Positions 52,568 to 63,860 of a stretch of DNA of 64,000 nucleotides are shown here, one piece after another (position 1 is the first letter of the stretch; every line of letters begins with the position of its first letter). This DNA comes from Pseudomonas sp. R28(2017) (GTDB lineage Bacteria; Pseudomonadota; Gammaproteobacteria; Pseudomonadales; Pseudomonadaceae), in assembly GCF_002112505.1 (NCBI RefSeq), contig NZ_NEHW01000023.1, positions 1 through 64,000 of the forward strand. Reading direction: 5' to 3'. The notes below the pieces were generated by a model that was not told where the DNA came from, did not search any database, and worked only from the letters and a program-made list of their open reading frames with translations. A program made the translations under genes and the position numbers.

Positions 52568-54243
52568 GGCTGCACCTGTACGTCGAGTGTGGTCGGGCCA
52601 GGGACGGGGCGGGCGGCCATCACGGCTTCGATGTAGGTGTCTGGTGCCTGCAGGCTGGCGGCGGTGTCCTGGGTGTAGCGCAGCAGCGGCTCGGCCCTGA
52701 AGCTGAGGATGATGCACAGGCCGAGCAGGACCACGATTGGCAGGCACTCATAGCGGCGCAGTACAGGTGAGGGGCGCTCCTCGGGCTTCCAGAAGCGCTG
52801 GATGCCGACCCGGCCGAAGGCGATCAGCGAGGCCATGCCCGAGAGGATCAGCAAGGCTACCAGCACCCAGCCCGCCGCCGACAGGGGTTGCTCCGCTGGC
52901 ATGCCCAGCCCCTGTGGATTGAACAGCGCGCTGATCAGGTTGAGCTTGCTGACGAATCCGGATAGCGGCGGCATGCCGATGATCAGCAGGGCGCAGGCGA
53001 TGAAGCTCAGGCCGAGGAACGCCATGGTCCAGGGGATGATCTGGCCGATGACCACCTTCTGCTCGTCGTCGAGGTTGATGCCTTTGGGCGGGTGCAGCGA
53101 CTCGAGCGGTGAAGGCATGGCGTCTTCTTCTTCATCCAGCGGCGCTTCGTTGGCCGAGCGCGAGCGCTCCACCAGTTCGGCGAGCAGGAACAGCGCGCAC
53201 AGCGCCAGGGTCGAGTTGACCAGGTAGAACAGCGCCGCGCCAGTGAGTGCTGGCTGGGCGAAACCGACCGCGCCGAGCAGGGTGCCGGCGGAAACCAGGA
53301 TGCTCAGCGCGGCCATGCGCTCCAGGCGTTGCGCGGCCAGTATCGACACCGCCGCCACGGCCAGGGTGACCAGCCCCCCGTAGACCAGCCATTGGCCGCC
53401 GAAATGCGCCGACGCACCGGCCTGCCCGGAGAACAGCAGGGTCCACAGGCGCAGTACGGCGTAAAGGCCAACCTTGGTCATGATGGCGAACAGCGCGGCA
53501 ACCGGCGCACTGGCCGAGGCGTAGGCAGGCACCAGCCAGAAGTTCAGTGGCCAGATGCCGGCCTTGACCAGGAAGGCCATGGCCAGGATCGCTGCGCCCG
53601 CGTGCAGCAGGCCGCGGTCGGCTTCTGGCACCAGCGGGATCTTCAGGGCCAGGTCGGCCATGTTGAGGGTGCCGGTTACGCCATACAGCATCGCTGCGCC
53701 AATCAGGAACAGCGAGGAGGCGAACAGGTTGATGGCGATGTAATGCAGCCCGGCTCGCACCCGTGCGCGGCCCGAGCCGTGCAGCAGCAGGCCGTAGGAG
53801 GCGGCCAGCAACACCTCGAAGAACACGAACAGGTTGAACAGGTCGGCGGTCAGGAAGGCGCCGTACAGGCCCATCAGCTGGATCTGGAACAGCGCATGGA
53901 AGCTGGCGCCGGCGCCATCCCAGCGGGCGCGGGCGAACAAGAGGGCGCTGATGCCGATGACGCCAGTCAGGGTCAGCAGCAGCGCTGACAGGTGATCCAC
54001 CACCAGCACGATGCCAAAGGGCGCAGGCCAGTTGCCAGGCAGGTAGACACCGATCGATTCCGCCTGCCCCTGGGTGCGCACCCACAGTAACAGGCTGACG
54101 GCGATGGCCAGCCCGGCAAAGGTCGAAAGCAGGTTCAGGCGGGCCTTGACCTGACGGTGTTTTTCGCCCAGCAACAGCATCACTGCCGCCGTCAGCAGCG
54201 GTAGCAGGATAGGGGCGACGATCAGTTGACTCATGCCGCTCAT
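52564..54243 (-). CDS. mnhD: Na+/H+ antiporter subunit D
   Basis: A 559-aa NuoN/MrpD-type proton-channel subunit with about 14 helices. The conserved Glu lies in FVFFEVLLAASYGLLL, and key lysines in FLVKAGIWPLNFWLVPAYASASAPVAALFAIMTKVGLY. It belongs to the same superfamily as complex I antiporter-like subunits. A loop near residue 380 is rich in Asp/Glu (DEEEDAM). ATG 54243 overlaps the mnhC stop by ATGA. Confidence 0.95.
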   Translation of the reverse strand: MSGMSQLIVAPILLPLLTAAVMLLLGEKHRQVKARLNLLSTFAGLAIAVSLLLWVRTQGQAESIGVYLPGNWPAPFGIVLVVDHLSALLLTLTGVIGISALLFARARWDGAGASFHALFQIQLMGLYGAFLTADLFNLFVFFEVLLAASYGLLLHGSGRARVRAGLHYIAINLFASSLFLIGAAMLYGVTGTLNMADLALKIPLVPEADRGLLHAGAAILAMAFLVKAGIWPLNFWLVPAYASASAPVAALFAIMTKVGLYAVLRLWTLLFSGQAGASAHFGGQWLVYGGLVTLAVAAVSILAAQRLERMAALSILVSAGTLLGAVGFAQPALTGAALFYLVNSTLALCALFLLAELVERSRSANEAPLDEEEDAMPSPLESLHPPKGINLDDEQKVVIGQIIPWTMAFLGLSFIACALLIIGMPPLSGFVSKLNLISALFNPQGLGMPAEQPLSAAGWVLVALLILSGMASLIAFGRVGIQRFWKPEERPSPVLRRYECLPIVVLLGLCIILSFRAEPLLRYTQDTAASLQAPDTYIEAVMAARPVPGPTTLDVQVQP

Positions 54244-54583
54244 TCGTCACGCTCCCGGCCGTCCACATGGTCGGTGCCGGTCAGGCCGCGCGATGCCAGC
54301 AGTACCACCAGGAACAGTGCGGTCATGGCAAAGCTGATGACGATGGCAGTGAGCACCAGCGCCTGCGGCAGCGGGTCGGTGTAGTGCAGCAGGTCCTGGG
54401 TCACGCCGTCCTTGATGATCGGCTCCTTGCCGATGAACAGGCTGCCCATGCTGAAGATGAACAGGTTGACCCCGTACGACAGCAGGCACAGGCCCATGAT
54501 CACCTGGTAGGTGCGCGGGCGCAGGATCAGCCACACCCCCGAGGCGGCCAGTACACCGATGGCGACTGCAATGACTTCTTCCA

Positions 54584-54584
<1 letters not shown>
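54240..54584 (-). CDS. mnhC: Na+/H+ antiporter subunit C
   Basis: A 114-aa NuoK/MrpC-type subunit with three helices. The signature TYQVIMGLCLLSYGVNLFIFSMG is followed by DPLPQALVLTAIVISFAMTALFLVVLL. TGATG overlap with the mnhAB stop couples the two. The C-terminus is acidic (DHVDGRERDE). Confidence 0.95.
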
Positions 54585-57499
<2,915 letters not shown>

Positions 57500-57648
57500 A
57501 GCGTTCTATTCTGGAAAGGTTCGCAAGGATCATACGTGCCGGGCCGTTGATCACCAACACGCAAGCTGTCGCAGAATCGTACAAAAGCGCTGTGACAAGC
57601 TGTTTTTTTATAACAGTTTTTTACAGAGCATAGACGTTGCCGGGCGCT
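57500..57648. promoter_or_regulatory. Upstream region of the antiporter operon
   Basis: 149 bp between the mnhA start and the upstream DMT exporter stop, both on the minus strand. It is AT-rich at 57597-57628 and holds the short inverted repeat CTGTT-N7-AACAG with T/A runs, which may be a weak terminator of the exporter and/or the promoter zone of the antiporter operon. No confident -35/-10 pair was assigned. Confidence 0.4.
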
Positions 57649-58599
57649 TTACAGGCCGGCTTCCTGTTCGCGAGCGGCTGGCGCGTCGAGGGCTTGGCTG
57701 GTTTCACGGTTGCGGCGTAGCTTCAGTTCGCTGACTACCACCGCGATGACGATCAGCAACCCGCCGACCAGCGCGATACCGGGCAGGCGTTCGCCAGCGA
57801 TGCGCCCGACGATACCCGCCCATACCGGTTCACCTGCGTAGATCAGCGTGGCGCGGGTCGGCGAGACCGACTTCTGTGCCCAGTTCATTGCCACCTGGAT
57901 CACCGCGCTCATGGCGCCCAGGCCCAGCGCGCTGAGCAACAGCAACCAGGAAAAGTCGGGCAGGCGCTCCTGGGTCGGGACGATCATCAGGAAGGCCAGC
58001 AGCGAAGCGGTCGCCAGCTGCACCACGGTGACCCGGCGCACATCGACCTGGCCGGCAAAACGGCTGATCAGGATGATCTCGGCGGCGATGGCCACGGCGC
58101 TCACCAGGGTGACCACTTCGCCTTCGCTGAAATGCAGCGCGCCGCCCTCGGGCCCGGCCAGCAGCATCAGGCCGACGAACGCCAGGCAGATACCGATGCT
58201 CGGCATCAGCCCTGGCCGGCGCCCCAGCACCAGCCATTGCAGCAGTGGCACGAACGGGACATAGAGCGCGGTGATGAACGCCGACTGGCTGCTGCTGATG
58301 GTTTGCAGGCCCATGGTCTGCAGGCCGTAGCCCAGCATGATGGACACCCCGATCAGCACGCCGGCTTTCAGTTCGGTGAAGGTCAGGCCAGACAAAGCAC
58401 GCGCCGAGGCCAGGCCCACGAACAGCGCCGCTGCGGCGAAGCGCAGGCCGACGAAGAACATCGGGCCGCTCACGGTCATGACGTTGTGCACCAGCAGGAA
58501 GGTGCCGCCCCACAGCATGGTGATGAACACCAGCACCATCTCCGCCTTGCTCAGGCGAAAAGATACCGTGGTCTGTGGACTGCTGGTCGCTTGGCTCAT
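57649..58599 (-). CDS. EamA/DMT-family exporter
   Basis: A 316-aa inner-membrane protein with two EamA repeats and about ten helices. The first begins VLVFITMLWGGTFLLVHNVM, with GPMFFVGLRFAAAALFVGL and the repeat motif LFVPLLQWLVLGRRPGL-like sequence. The second half ends PTRATLIYAGEPVWAGIVGRIAGERLPGIALVGGLLIVIAVVVSELKL. Members export metabolites such as amino acids or purines; the substrate here is unknown. The start MSQATSSPQTTVSF at 58599 is chosen over longer frames that run into the regulator. It is divergent from the XRE/cupin regulator with 83 bp between them, so it is the probable target. Confidence 0.9.
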   Translation of the reverse strand: MSQATSSPQTTVSFRLSKAEMVLVFITMLWGGTFLLVHNVMTVSGPMFFVGLRFAAAALFVGLASARALSGLTFTELKAGVLIGVSIMLGYGLQTMGLQTISSSQSAFITALYVPFVPLLQWLVLGRRPGLMPSIGICLAFVGLMLLAGPEGGALHFSEGEVVTLVSAVAIAAEIILISRFAGQVDVRRVTVVQLATASLLAFLMIVPTQERLPDFSWLLLLSALGLGAMSAVIQVAMNWAQKSVSPTRATLIYAGEPVWAGIVGRIAGERLPGIALVGGLLIVIAVVVSELKLRRNRETSQALDAPAAREQEAGL

Positions 58600-58645
58600 G
58601 GTCTTGCACACTCGGAGGGGGCGGCGCACAATCGCCGCAAAGTGG

Positions 58646-58657
58646 GCAGTATACTGC
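58646..58657. promoter_or_regulatory. Palindromic operator candidate, site 1
   Basis: GCAGTATACTGC, a perfect 12-bp palindrome in the gap between the divergent exporter and the XRE/cupin regulator. It contains TATACT, which on the minus strand could be the exporter -10, with TTGCTC 19 bp upstream. A regulator bound here would compete with RNA polymerase. Confidence 0.6.
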
Positions 58658-58674
58658 GCAACGGGTAAAAGTGA

Positions 58675-58686
58675 GCAATATAGTGC
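58675..58686. promoter_or_regulatory. Palindromic operator candidate, site 2
   Basis: GCAATATAGTGC matches site 1 in the form GCANTATANTGC. The centres are 29 bp apart, close to three helical turns. The likely GTG start of the regulator (58683-58685) lies inside this site. Confidence 0.55.
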
Positions 58687-59246
58687 ACAAAGATTCCGCG
58701 CACCGGGCATCGGTGCTGCAACATGTCAGTCTCAATGTCCGTAGCCTGCGCAATGCAGCCGGGATGAGCCAGAGCACCCTGGCCGAACGTTCCGGGGTCA
58801 GTCGGCGGATGCTGGTGGCGATCGAGGCGGGCGAGAAGAATGTCAGCCTGACCACCCTCGACCTGATTGCCGAAGCCCTTGGAGTGGCCTTCAGCACCCT
58901 GATCCAGGCCCCGGATCAGCGCGACCCCAGCCGCATCGACGAGCTGGCCTGGACTGGCGAGCACCCGCAGAGCAAGGCGGTGCTGCTGGCCAGCAGCAGC
59001 GCCCGGCGCGAAGTGGAAATCTGGGAATGGACCCTCGCGCCTGGCGAGCGCTACGCCAGCGAAGCCGATGCCGAGGGCTGGCGTGAACAGATCTACGTGG
59101 CCGAAGGCCAATTGACGCTGATCATCGAGGGCGCCGAGCACTGCCTGCAGGTCGGGCAGTTCCATGTGTTCCCCAGCAACTGCCGTTATGCCTACCGCAA
59201 TGATGGCGCAGTGCCCGTGCGCTTCGTGCGCAATGTGGTGATCTGA
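58683..59246 (+). CDS. XRE-family regulator with cupin domain
   Basis: A 187-aa protein. An N-terminal helix-turn-helix (about residues 12-66: VRSLRNAAGMSQSTLAERSGVSRRMLVAIEAGEKNVSLTTLDLIAEALGV) is joined to a C-terminal cupin (about 105-185: EWTLAPGERYASEADAEGWREQIYVAEGQLTLIIEG). Such regulators bind small effectors through the cupin and often repress a neighbouring exporter or catabolic gene. The GTG at 58683 is the nearest start that keeps the whole HTH; a GTG at 58671 is an alternative. It is divergent from the EamA exporter with shared palindromic sites. Confidence 0.86.
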   Translation: MHKDSAHRASVLQHVSLNVRSLRNAAGMSQSTLAERSGVSRRMLVAIEAGEKNVSLTTLDLIAEALGVAFSTLIQAPDQRDPSRIDELAWTGEHPQSKAVLLASSSARREVEIWEWTLAPGERYASEADAEGWREQIYVAEGQLTLIIEGAEHCLQVGQFHVFPSNCRYAYRNDGAVPVRFVRNVVI

Positions 59247-59258
59247 GCGGCGCCAGGG

Positions 59259-59807
59259 TCAGCCCTTGAGCAGTTCGTCGGTCTTCACCACCTTGGCATA
59301 GGCGAACGCCAGCGCAGCCATGGTCGAATCGTGCACTTGGGCGGCCGGTACCTGCTTGCCGTCGAACGCCAGCGGCAGGGTGGCGCAGGCATCGTGGGCC
59401 ACGGTGACGTCATAGCCAAAGTCGGCGGCCGCACGGGAGGCGGCGTCGATGCACATGTGGCTCATGCTGCCGACGATGGTCACGGCCTTGACCTGATGCT
59501 GGTCCAGCGTCTGCTTCAGGTCGGTGCCGAGAAACGCGTTGACCTTGTGCTTGAGTACCACCGGTTCGCCCTCTTCGGGTGCGACCTTGGAATGAATGGC
59601 CGAGCCCTCGGTCCCCGGGGCGAAGAATGGCGCATCGGTGCTTTCGAATTCATGCCGTACGTGCACCACCAGGTCGCCTTTCTGGCGCGCCGCGGCCAAC
59701 AGGCGTGCGGCGTTGTCGGCGGCCTTGTCGGCACCCTCGAGGGTCCATTTGCCGCCAGGGAAGTAGTCGTTCTGGATGTCGATGATGATCAGGGCCTGCT
59801 TGCTCAT
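59259..59807 (-). CDS. Isochorismatase-family cysteine hydrolase
   Basis: A 182-aa hydrolase. The catalytic Asp is in LIIIDIQNDYFPGGKW, the Lys in VLKHKVNAFLGTDL and the nucleophilic Cys in VGSMSHMCIDAASRAAADFGY, the normal D-K-C triad. N-carbamoyl or amide substrates are typical, nicotinamidase-like or otherwise; the substrate is not determined. The start MSKQALIIIDIQ at 59807 has GAGGCAGC just upstream. It is convergent with the XRE/cupin gene and divergent from the GlxA-type regulator, its likely controller. Confidence 0.9.
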   Translation of the reverse strand: MSKQALIIIDIQNDYFPGGKWTLEGADKAADNAARLLAAARQKGDLVVHVRHEFESTDAPFFAPGTEGSAIHSKVAPEEGEPVVLKHKVNAFLGTDLKQTLDQHQVKAVTIVGSMSHMCIDAASRAAADFGYDVTVAHDACATLPLAFDGKQVPAAQVHDSTMAALAFAYAKVVKTDELLKG

Positions 59808-59889
59808 GCTGCCTCCTGTGGCAGTAGTCGTTGGATGGCGATAGTTATAGGCTGTGGGCACTGACTTGAGGATTGGCGCAATCGACACA

Positions 59890-60870
59890 ATGACGGCAAA
59901 AACTGACAGCCCCGGCAGCCTGGAGATTGGCCTGCTGCACTACCCGGGCGCTCAGCGCGCGGCGCTGCATGGCCTGAGCGACCTGTTCAGCGTGGCCAAT
60001 CGCGTGGCCGCCGAACTGGGCGCGGTCGAGTTGCCACAGGTGCGTATCAGCCACTGGCAGGTCGACGAGGCGGGGCAGTTGCAGCTTCTTGAGGATAGCT
60101 GCGGCACGGCGGGCCGCCCGCCGCGTGTGCTGATCATTCCGCCGAGCCTCGAGTCGACGCCTGCAGTGGAGTTGCTTGAGCGGCACCGGCCGCCGCTGTG
60201 CCAATGGCATGGCCAGGGCACCGTGCTGGCTTCGGTGTGCATCGGCGTGTTCTTCATCGCTGCCAGCGGCCTGCTCGATGGACGGGCCGCGAGTACCCAC
60301 TGGAACTATGCGCATGCCCTTGCCCAGCGCTACCCCAAGGTCCGTGTGGAGGCCAACCAGCCGCTGCTGGATGACGGCGACATCATGACTTCAGCCGGGT
60401 TGATGGCCTGGACCGAACTGGGGTTGCGCCTGCTGGAGCGCTATCTGGGTGCCGCCGTGGCCTGGGAAACAGCGCGCTACCTGTCCGTCGAACCGGTCAC
60501 CCGGCCGTTGCCGGGGGCGCTGTTCAGGCCGCGCCTGGATCATGGTGACCAGGCGGTGCTGAGGGTTCAGCACTGGTTGCAGGGCGGTGGGGCGCAAGAC
60601 GCCGACCTCGCCGGCATGGCAGCCTGCGCCGGGCTTGAAGCGCGCACATTCCTCAGGCGCTTTCGTGCGGCCACCGGTTTGAAACCGACCGAGTACTGCC
60701 AGCAGGTCAGGGTAGGGCGGGCCTGCCGGATGCTGGAGTTCACCCGGCGCACGGTCGAGCAGATTGCCTGGGGTGTGGGGTATCAGGACCCGGGGGCGTT
60801 TCGCAAGGTGTTCCAGCGCATCACCGGGCTGACGCCCAGCGCGTACCGGCAACGCCTCGCGCTGCCCTGA
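59890..60870 (+). CDS. GlxA-type AraC-family regulator (DJ-1/PfpI domain plus HTH)
   Basis: A 326-aa protein. The N-terminal DJ-1/PfpI-like sensor domain (about residues 10-190) contains VLASVCIGVFFIAASGLLDGRAASTHW, in which the Cys elbow (VCIG) and STHW are characteristic. The C-terminal AraC HTH (about 225-325) contains DADLAGMAACAGLEARTFLRRFRAATG and TVEQIAWGVGYQDPGAFRKVFQRITGLTPSAYRQR. The start MTAKTDSPGSLEIG at 59890 is used; an earlier codon has no support. The divergent isochorismatase, 82 bp away, is the probable target. Its stop and the soxR stop directly abut (TGATCA). Confidence 0.9.
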   Translation: MTAKTDSPGSLEIGLLHYPGAQRAALHGLSDLFSVANRVAAELGAVELPQVRISHWQVDEAGQLQLLEDSCGTAGRPPRVLIIPPSLESTPAVELLERHRPPLCQWHGQGTVLASVCIGVFFIAASGLLDGRAASTHWNYAHALAQRYPKVRVEANQPLLDDGDIMTSAGLMAWTELGLRLLERYLGAAVAWETARYLSVEPVTRPLPGALFRPRLDHGDQAVLRVQHWLQGGGAQDADLAGMAACAGLEARTFLRRFRAATGLKPTEYCQQVRVGRACRMLEFTRRTVEQIAWGVGYQDPGAFRKVFQRITGLTPSAYRQRLALP

Positions 60871-61323
60871 TCAGGGTAGATGCGGGCCCGGACCTGCATC
60901 AGCCAGGTGGTCCTGGCGGTTGCGCAGCGGGCACTCCTTCAGCGACATGCAGCCGCAGCCGATGCAGCCGTCGAGCTGGTCGCGCAGCCTGACCATTTCG
61001 TCGATGCGCCGGCTCAGGTCGTCGCGCCAGCATGCCGAAAGCCGTTGCCAGTCTTCGGCGGTCGGGGTGTGGTCGCTGGGCAGCGCGGCCAGGGCAGCGG
61101 CAATCTCCGCCAGCGGTATGCCCAGGCGCTGGGCCATCTTGATCACTGCGACCCGGCGCAGCATGGCCCTGCGATACCGCCGTTGGTTGCCAGCGTTGCG
61201 GGTGCTTTGGATCAACCCCTTGGTCTCATAGAAATGCAGCGCGGTCACTGCCACGCCGCTGCGCGCTGCCAGCTGGCCGACACTGAGCAGTTTGTCGGGG
61301 GTGATGGAGTCTGAGCTCGGCAT
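60871..61323 (-). CDS. soxR: Redox-sensing MerR-family activator SoxR
   Basis: A 150-aa protein. The N-terminal MerR HTH (LSVGQLAARSGVAVTALHFYETKGLIQSTRNAGNQRRY) leads to a dimerisation helix and the [2Fe-2S] cluster motif with C120, C123, C125 and C131 (CIGCGCMSLKEC), identical in spacing to E. coli SoxR. In pseudomonads SoxR responds to redox-active compounds such as phenazines and quinones and activates exporters and monooxygenases rather than soxS. It is divergent from the monooxygenase gene with a SoxR box between. Confidence 0.96.
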   Translation of the reverse strand: MPSSDSITPDKLLSVGQLAARSGVAVTALHFYETKGLIQSTRNAGNQRRYRRAMLRRVAVIKMAQRLGIPLAEIAAALAALPSDHTPTAEDWQRLSACWRDDLSRRIDEMVRLRDQLDGCIGCGCMSLKECPLRNRQDHLADAGPGPHLP

Positions 61324-61335
61324 GGGAAAAATCGC

Positions 61336-61366
61336 TTGACCTTGAGTTAACTGGAGGTTTTACCCT
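61336..61366 (+). promoter_or_regulatory. SoxR-controlled promoter with SoxR box
   Basis: The SoxR box CCTTGAGTTAACTGGAGG (61340-61357) is an 18-bp near-palindrome matching the CCTCAAGTTAACTTGAGG consensus around its AGTTAACT core. It overlaps a -35 TTGACC (61336-61341), and a -10 TACCCT lies at 61361-61366, giving a 19-bp spacer, the over-long spacing typical of MerR-family activated promoters. It should drive the monooxygenase gene. Confidence 0.85.
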
Positions 61367-61408
61367 GCTGGCCATTCCGTAGCAAGCGCCGTAGCAAGGA
61401 GACCCGCC

Positions 61409-61789
61409 ATGACGGCCACACAGCATTCCCTGTGGTTCACTCAGATGATCGAATATGAAGTGCCCGCTTCGCGCCAGGCAGCGCTGGCTGAGGCATTGGT
61501 CACGCGCAGCGAAGAACTGGCCACGCGTTGCCAAGGTTTGCAAAGTGTCAGCATCCAGGCCAGCGACGATGGCAGCCGCGTCTTGCAGTACCTGCAATGG
61601 CAGTCACGCCTGGCCTGGGTGGAGGCTGCGGAGTGTTTTGCTGAAGAGCCGTTCTTCGACCTGCTCAGCCGCCATCAGGCGCGCGGTGTCAACTTTACCG
61701 CCTACCAGACGTTGCGCAGCCTGGTACGCGCGGCTGATGGAGGCCTGCACTGCCAGGTCGGTGGCAGTCAGGCATACCAGGGCGCGTAG
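61409..61789 (+). CDS. Antibiotic-biosynthesis-monooxygenase-domain protein
   Basis: A 126-aa ABM-fold protein (alpha/beta ferredoxin-like): WFTQMIEYEVPASRQAALAEALV, then LQYLQWQSRLAWVEAAECF. Such cofactor-independent monooxygenases act on quinone-like or polycyclic substrates. In P. aeruginosa a gene of this family (PA2274) is next to soxR and belongs to the small SoxR regulon, and the same pair occurs here. The 3' end overlaps the convergent alpha/beta hydrolase by 22 bp. Confidence 0.87.
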   Translation: MTATQHSLWFTQMIEYEVPASRQAALAEALVTRSEELATRCQGLQSVSIQASDDGSRVLQYLQWQSRLAWVEAAECFAEEPFFDLLSRHQARGVNFTAYQTLRSLVRAADGGLHCQVGGSQAYQGA

Positions 61790-62538
61790 TGTGGATAGCG
61801 GTCCAGGCGTGCGCCGACCACCATTTCGCTGATCCAGGCCGCCAGGATCGAACTGTAAGCCTTCTGGCTTTGCTCGCTGGATAACGCGTGATCGGCACCA
61901 TCGACGATCCGGTGGGTCAGCGAGTGTGCGCTGACGAAGGCCGAACGATAGCTCATCAGCGTCGAATGCGGTACGTAGTCGTCATGTTCCGACTCGACCA
62001 GCAGCACATCGCCGGCAAACTCGGCGCAGGCCGCCAGCGCGCGATTATCCGCCGGGCCGAGGGTGCGCTGGCGGTAGGCATTGAGACGCTGGCGGTCGAG
62101 GGCCTGCTTGGGCATGTTCCATTCGTCGTCCCAGTACATTGCCGGCACCCGCAGGGCCAGCCATTTCACCGGCCGCTGCAAGGTCAGCAGGGTGGCCAGG
62201 TAGCCGCCGTAGCTGCTGCCGATGATGGCGATGGCGGTGCTGTCGACCGCCGGGTGGCTGGCCAACCGGTCGTAGGCGGCCAGCAGGTCCTTGAGGTTCT
62301 GCTCGCGGGTGACCGTCAGGCGCTGGCTTTCGGTTTTTTCGTGGCCACGCAGGTCGAAGGTCATGCACACGCAGCCCAGGCCGGTAATATGCCGGGCGCG
62401 TGCCAGGTCGCGCTGCTGGCTGCCGCCCCAGCCATGGACGAAGAGAATGCCGGGCATCTTGCTGCCAGGGCTGACCAGGGTGCCGACGATGCTGTCACCA
62501 TCGACTTGCAGTTCCACGGTTTCACTCTGAATGCTCAT
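61768..62538 (-). CDS. Alpha/beta hydrolase
   Basis: A 256-aa serine hydrolase of the prolyl-oligopeptidase/dienelactone-hydrolase type. The oxyanion HGWGGSQ is near residue 36, the nucleophile elbow is GSSYGG (about 105), the acid lies in VLLVESEHDDYVP and the His in IVDGADHALSS. No signal peptide. The start MSIQSETVELQVDGD at 62538 is used; the frame is open further upstream but inside the DUF3182 gene. It overlaps that gene by 17 bp, so the two are probably translated together. Substrate unknown. Confidence 0.87.
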   Translation of the reverse strand: MSIQSETVELQVDGDSIVGTLVSPGSKMPGILFVHGWGGSQQRDLARARHITGLGCVCMTFDLRGHEKTESQRLTVTREQNLKDLLAAYDRLASHPAVDSTAIAIIGSSYGGYLATLLTLQRPVKWLALRVPAMYWDDEWNMPKQALDRQRLNAYRQRTLGPADNRALAACAEFAGDVLLVESEHDDYVPHSTLMSYRSAFVSAHSLTHRIVDGADHALSSEQSQKAYSSILAAWISEMVVGARLDRYPHYAPWYA

Positions 62539-63634
62539 GTTGGCGAATTCGTGCGTATTTGCTGAGTTGTCCGAGTTCACTGTCGTTTCCTTGATAGAAG
62601 AGGGTGGCGTCAGTGGGCAGGTCGGGGGCGCCGAATACTTCATGGGTGGACGCGCATACCTGCTGCAGGGCCGGGTCATCGGCAAATGCCTGCAATGCCA
62701 GGAGCTCTGCACTGCTGGCTCCCCCCAGACGCCAGGATTGTTCAAGCACGCCGCTGCGCAGATGGCCCTGGGCCGTGGTGCCGCGGGCAATGTCGTAGTT
62801 GCGGCGCGAGGCGATGAAACCCGGGAAATGCTGTTCCGCGGCTTGCTCGTAGACCATGGCCTGGTTGATCGCCAGGCGCACGTGGTCTTCCAGAGGCCGC
62901 TGCAGCAGGGCATGGTAGTCACCCCTGACCACGACCAGTTCGGAGCCGCCGTAGACCTCGGTGCCTTGGTGGTCACGGGTCAGCTGCTGGGTGCCGTGGT
63001 AGCTGCAGGCCAGGCCTGCGACGCGGACCTGGCCGACGCTGAAGGTCTCGACCTTGCTCAGGTCCTCCTCCAGCACCAGGCCCCACAGGGCCAGGTCCCG
63101 GTCGTCGATGTTGGCCAACAGCGGTTCCAGTTCATCCGCCTGGGTAATGACGTGCTGGCCACGGCCAGCACAAGCCAGTACCGGCTTCACCCGCAATGGG
63201 CCGTCACGCAGCAGCAGCCGGGTGGCGCGCCGGGCATCGGCCTTGCTGAACACCGTGTAGCCGCAGAGCAGGGCATCACTGGCCTGGCGGGCGAAGGCAT
63301 CGGTCCAGCCCGGCGGGAATTCGGCATCGGCCGGTAACGGGTGGGAAATGGCCTTGGTGGCCATGTAGGGGTGGCTGACGAGGCCACCGAACAGGTCCTG
63401 CTCGCTGCGAATGCCCATGGAGGCATAACGCTCAGGGCCCACCAGGGTTTCGGTAGGCAGGTAATAGCAGCTCGGGTCTTCCCTGGCCGGCACGTCGGGC
63501 AGCACGGCATCGCAGCCCAGCAGCCGGGCCAGGCGTTCAGCGAGCTTCAGGTGCACGGCATGTTCATGTTCCGAGGTGTGCTCACGGGTGTCGAGCAGTA
63601 CCACGGCGGTTTTCTGGTCGCAGGCACTGGGCAT
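62522..63634 (-). CDS. DUF3182-family protein (ATP-grasp-like)
   Basis: A 370-aa protein that I recognise as the DUF3182 type (MPSACDQKTAVVLLDTREHTSEHEHAVHLKLAERLARLLGC...). GPLRVKPVLACAGRGQHVI, WGLVLEEDL and GGSELVVVRGDYHALL resemble parts of an ATP-grasp fold, so a ligase or carboxylase-like role is possible but unproven. It is upstream of and overlaps the alpha/beta hydrolase. Divergent from the aminopeptidase gene with 226 bp between them. Confidence 0.78.
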   Translation of the reverse strand: MPSACDQKTAVVLLDTREHTSEHEHAVHLKLAERLARLLGCDAVLPDVPAREDPSCYYLPTETLVGPERYASMGIRSEQDLFGGLVSHPYMATKAISHPLPADAEFPPGWTDAFARQASDALLCGYTVFSKADARRATRLLLRDGPLRVKPVLACAGRGQHVITQADELEPLLANIDDRDLALWGLVLEEDLSKVETFSVGQVRVAGLACSYHGTQQLTRDHQGTEVYGGSELVVVRGDYHALLQRPLEDHVRLAINQAMVYEQAAEQHFPGFIASRRNYDIARGTTAQGHLRSGVLEQSWRLGGASSAELLALQAFADDPALQQVCASTHEVFGAPDLPTDATLFYQGNDSELGQLSKYARIRQHEHSE

Positions 63635-63860
63635 GGGCGTCTGCCTGTGTGCAATGAATGTACAGGTTGTGAAGCCGGTGTCAGCGGGAAGTTCAGCTGG
63701 AATTGACTGATGGTCCCAGGCTGGTTGTAGGAAGCGTCCTTTTTGCAGGTGACGTCATGGGCATAGCGTGCCGTGAGTCGGTCGTCACGATTGCGACACC
63801 GTGGCCGCTGTTCCATTATCCTCATCCTGGAATAACCACGATGTTTCCGCAGGAGTGCGC

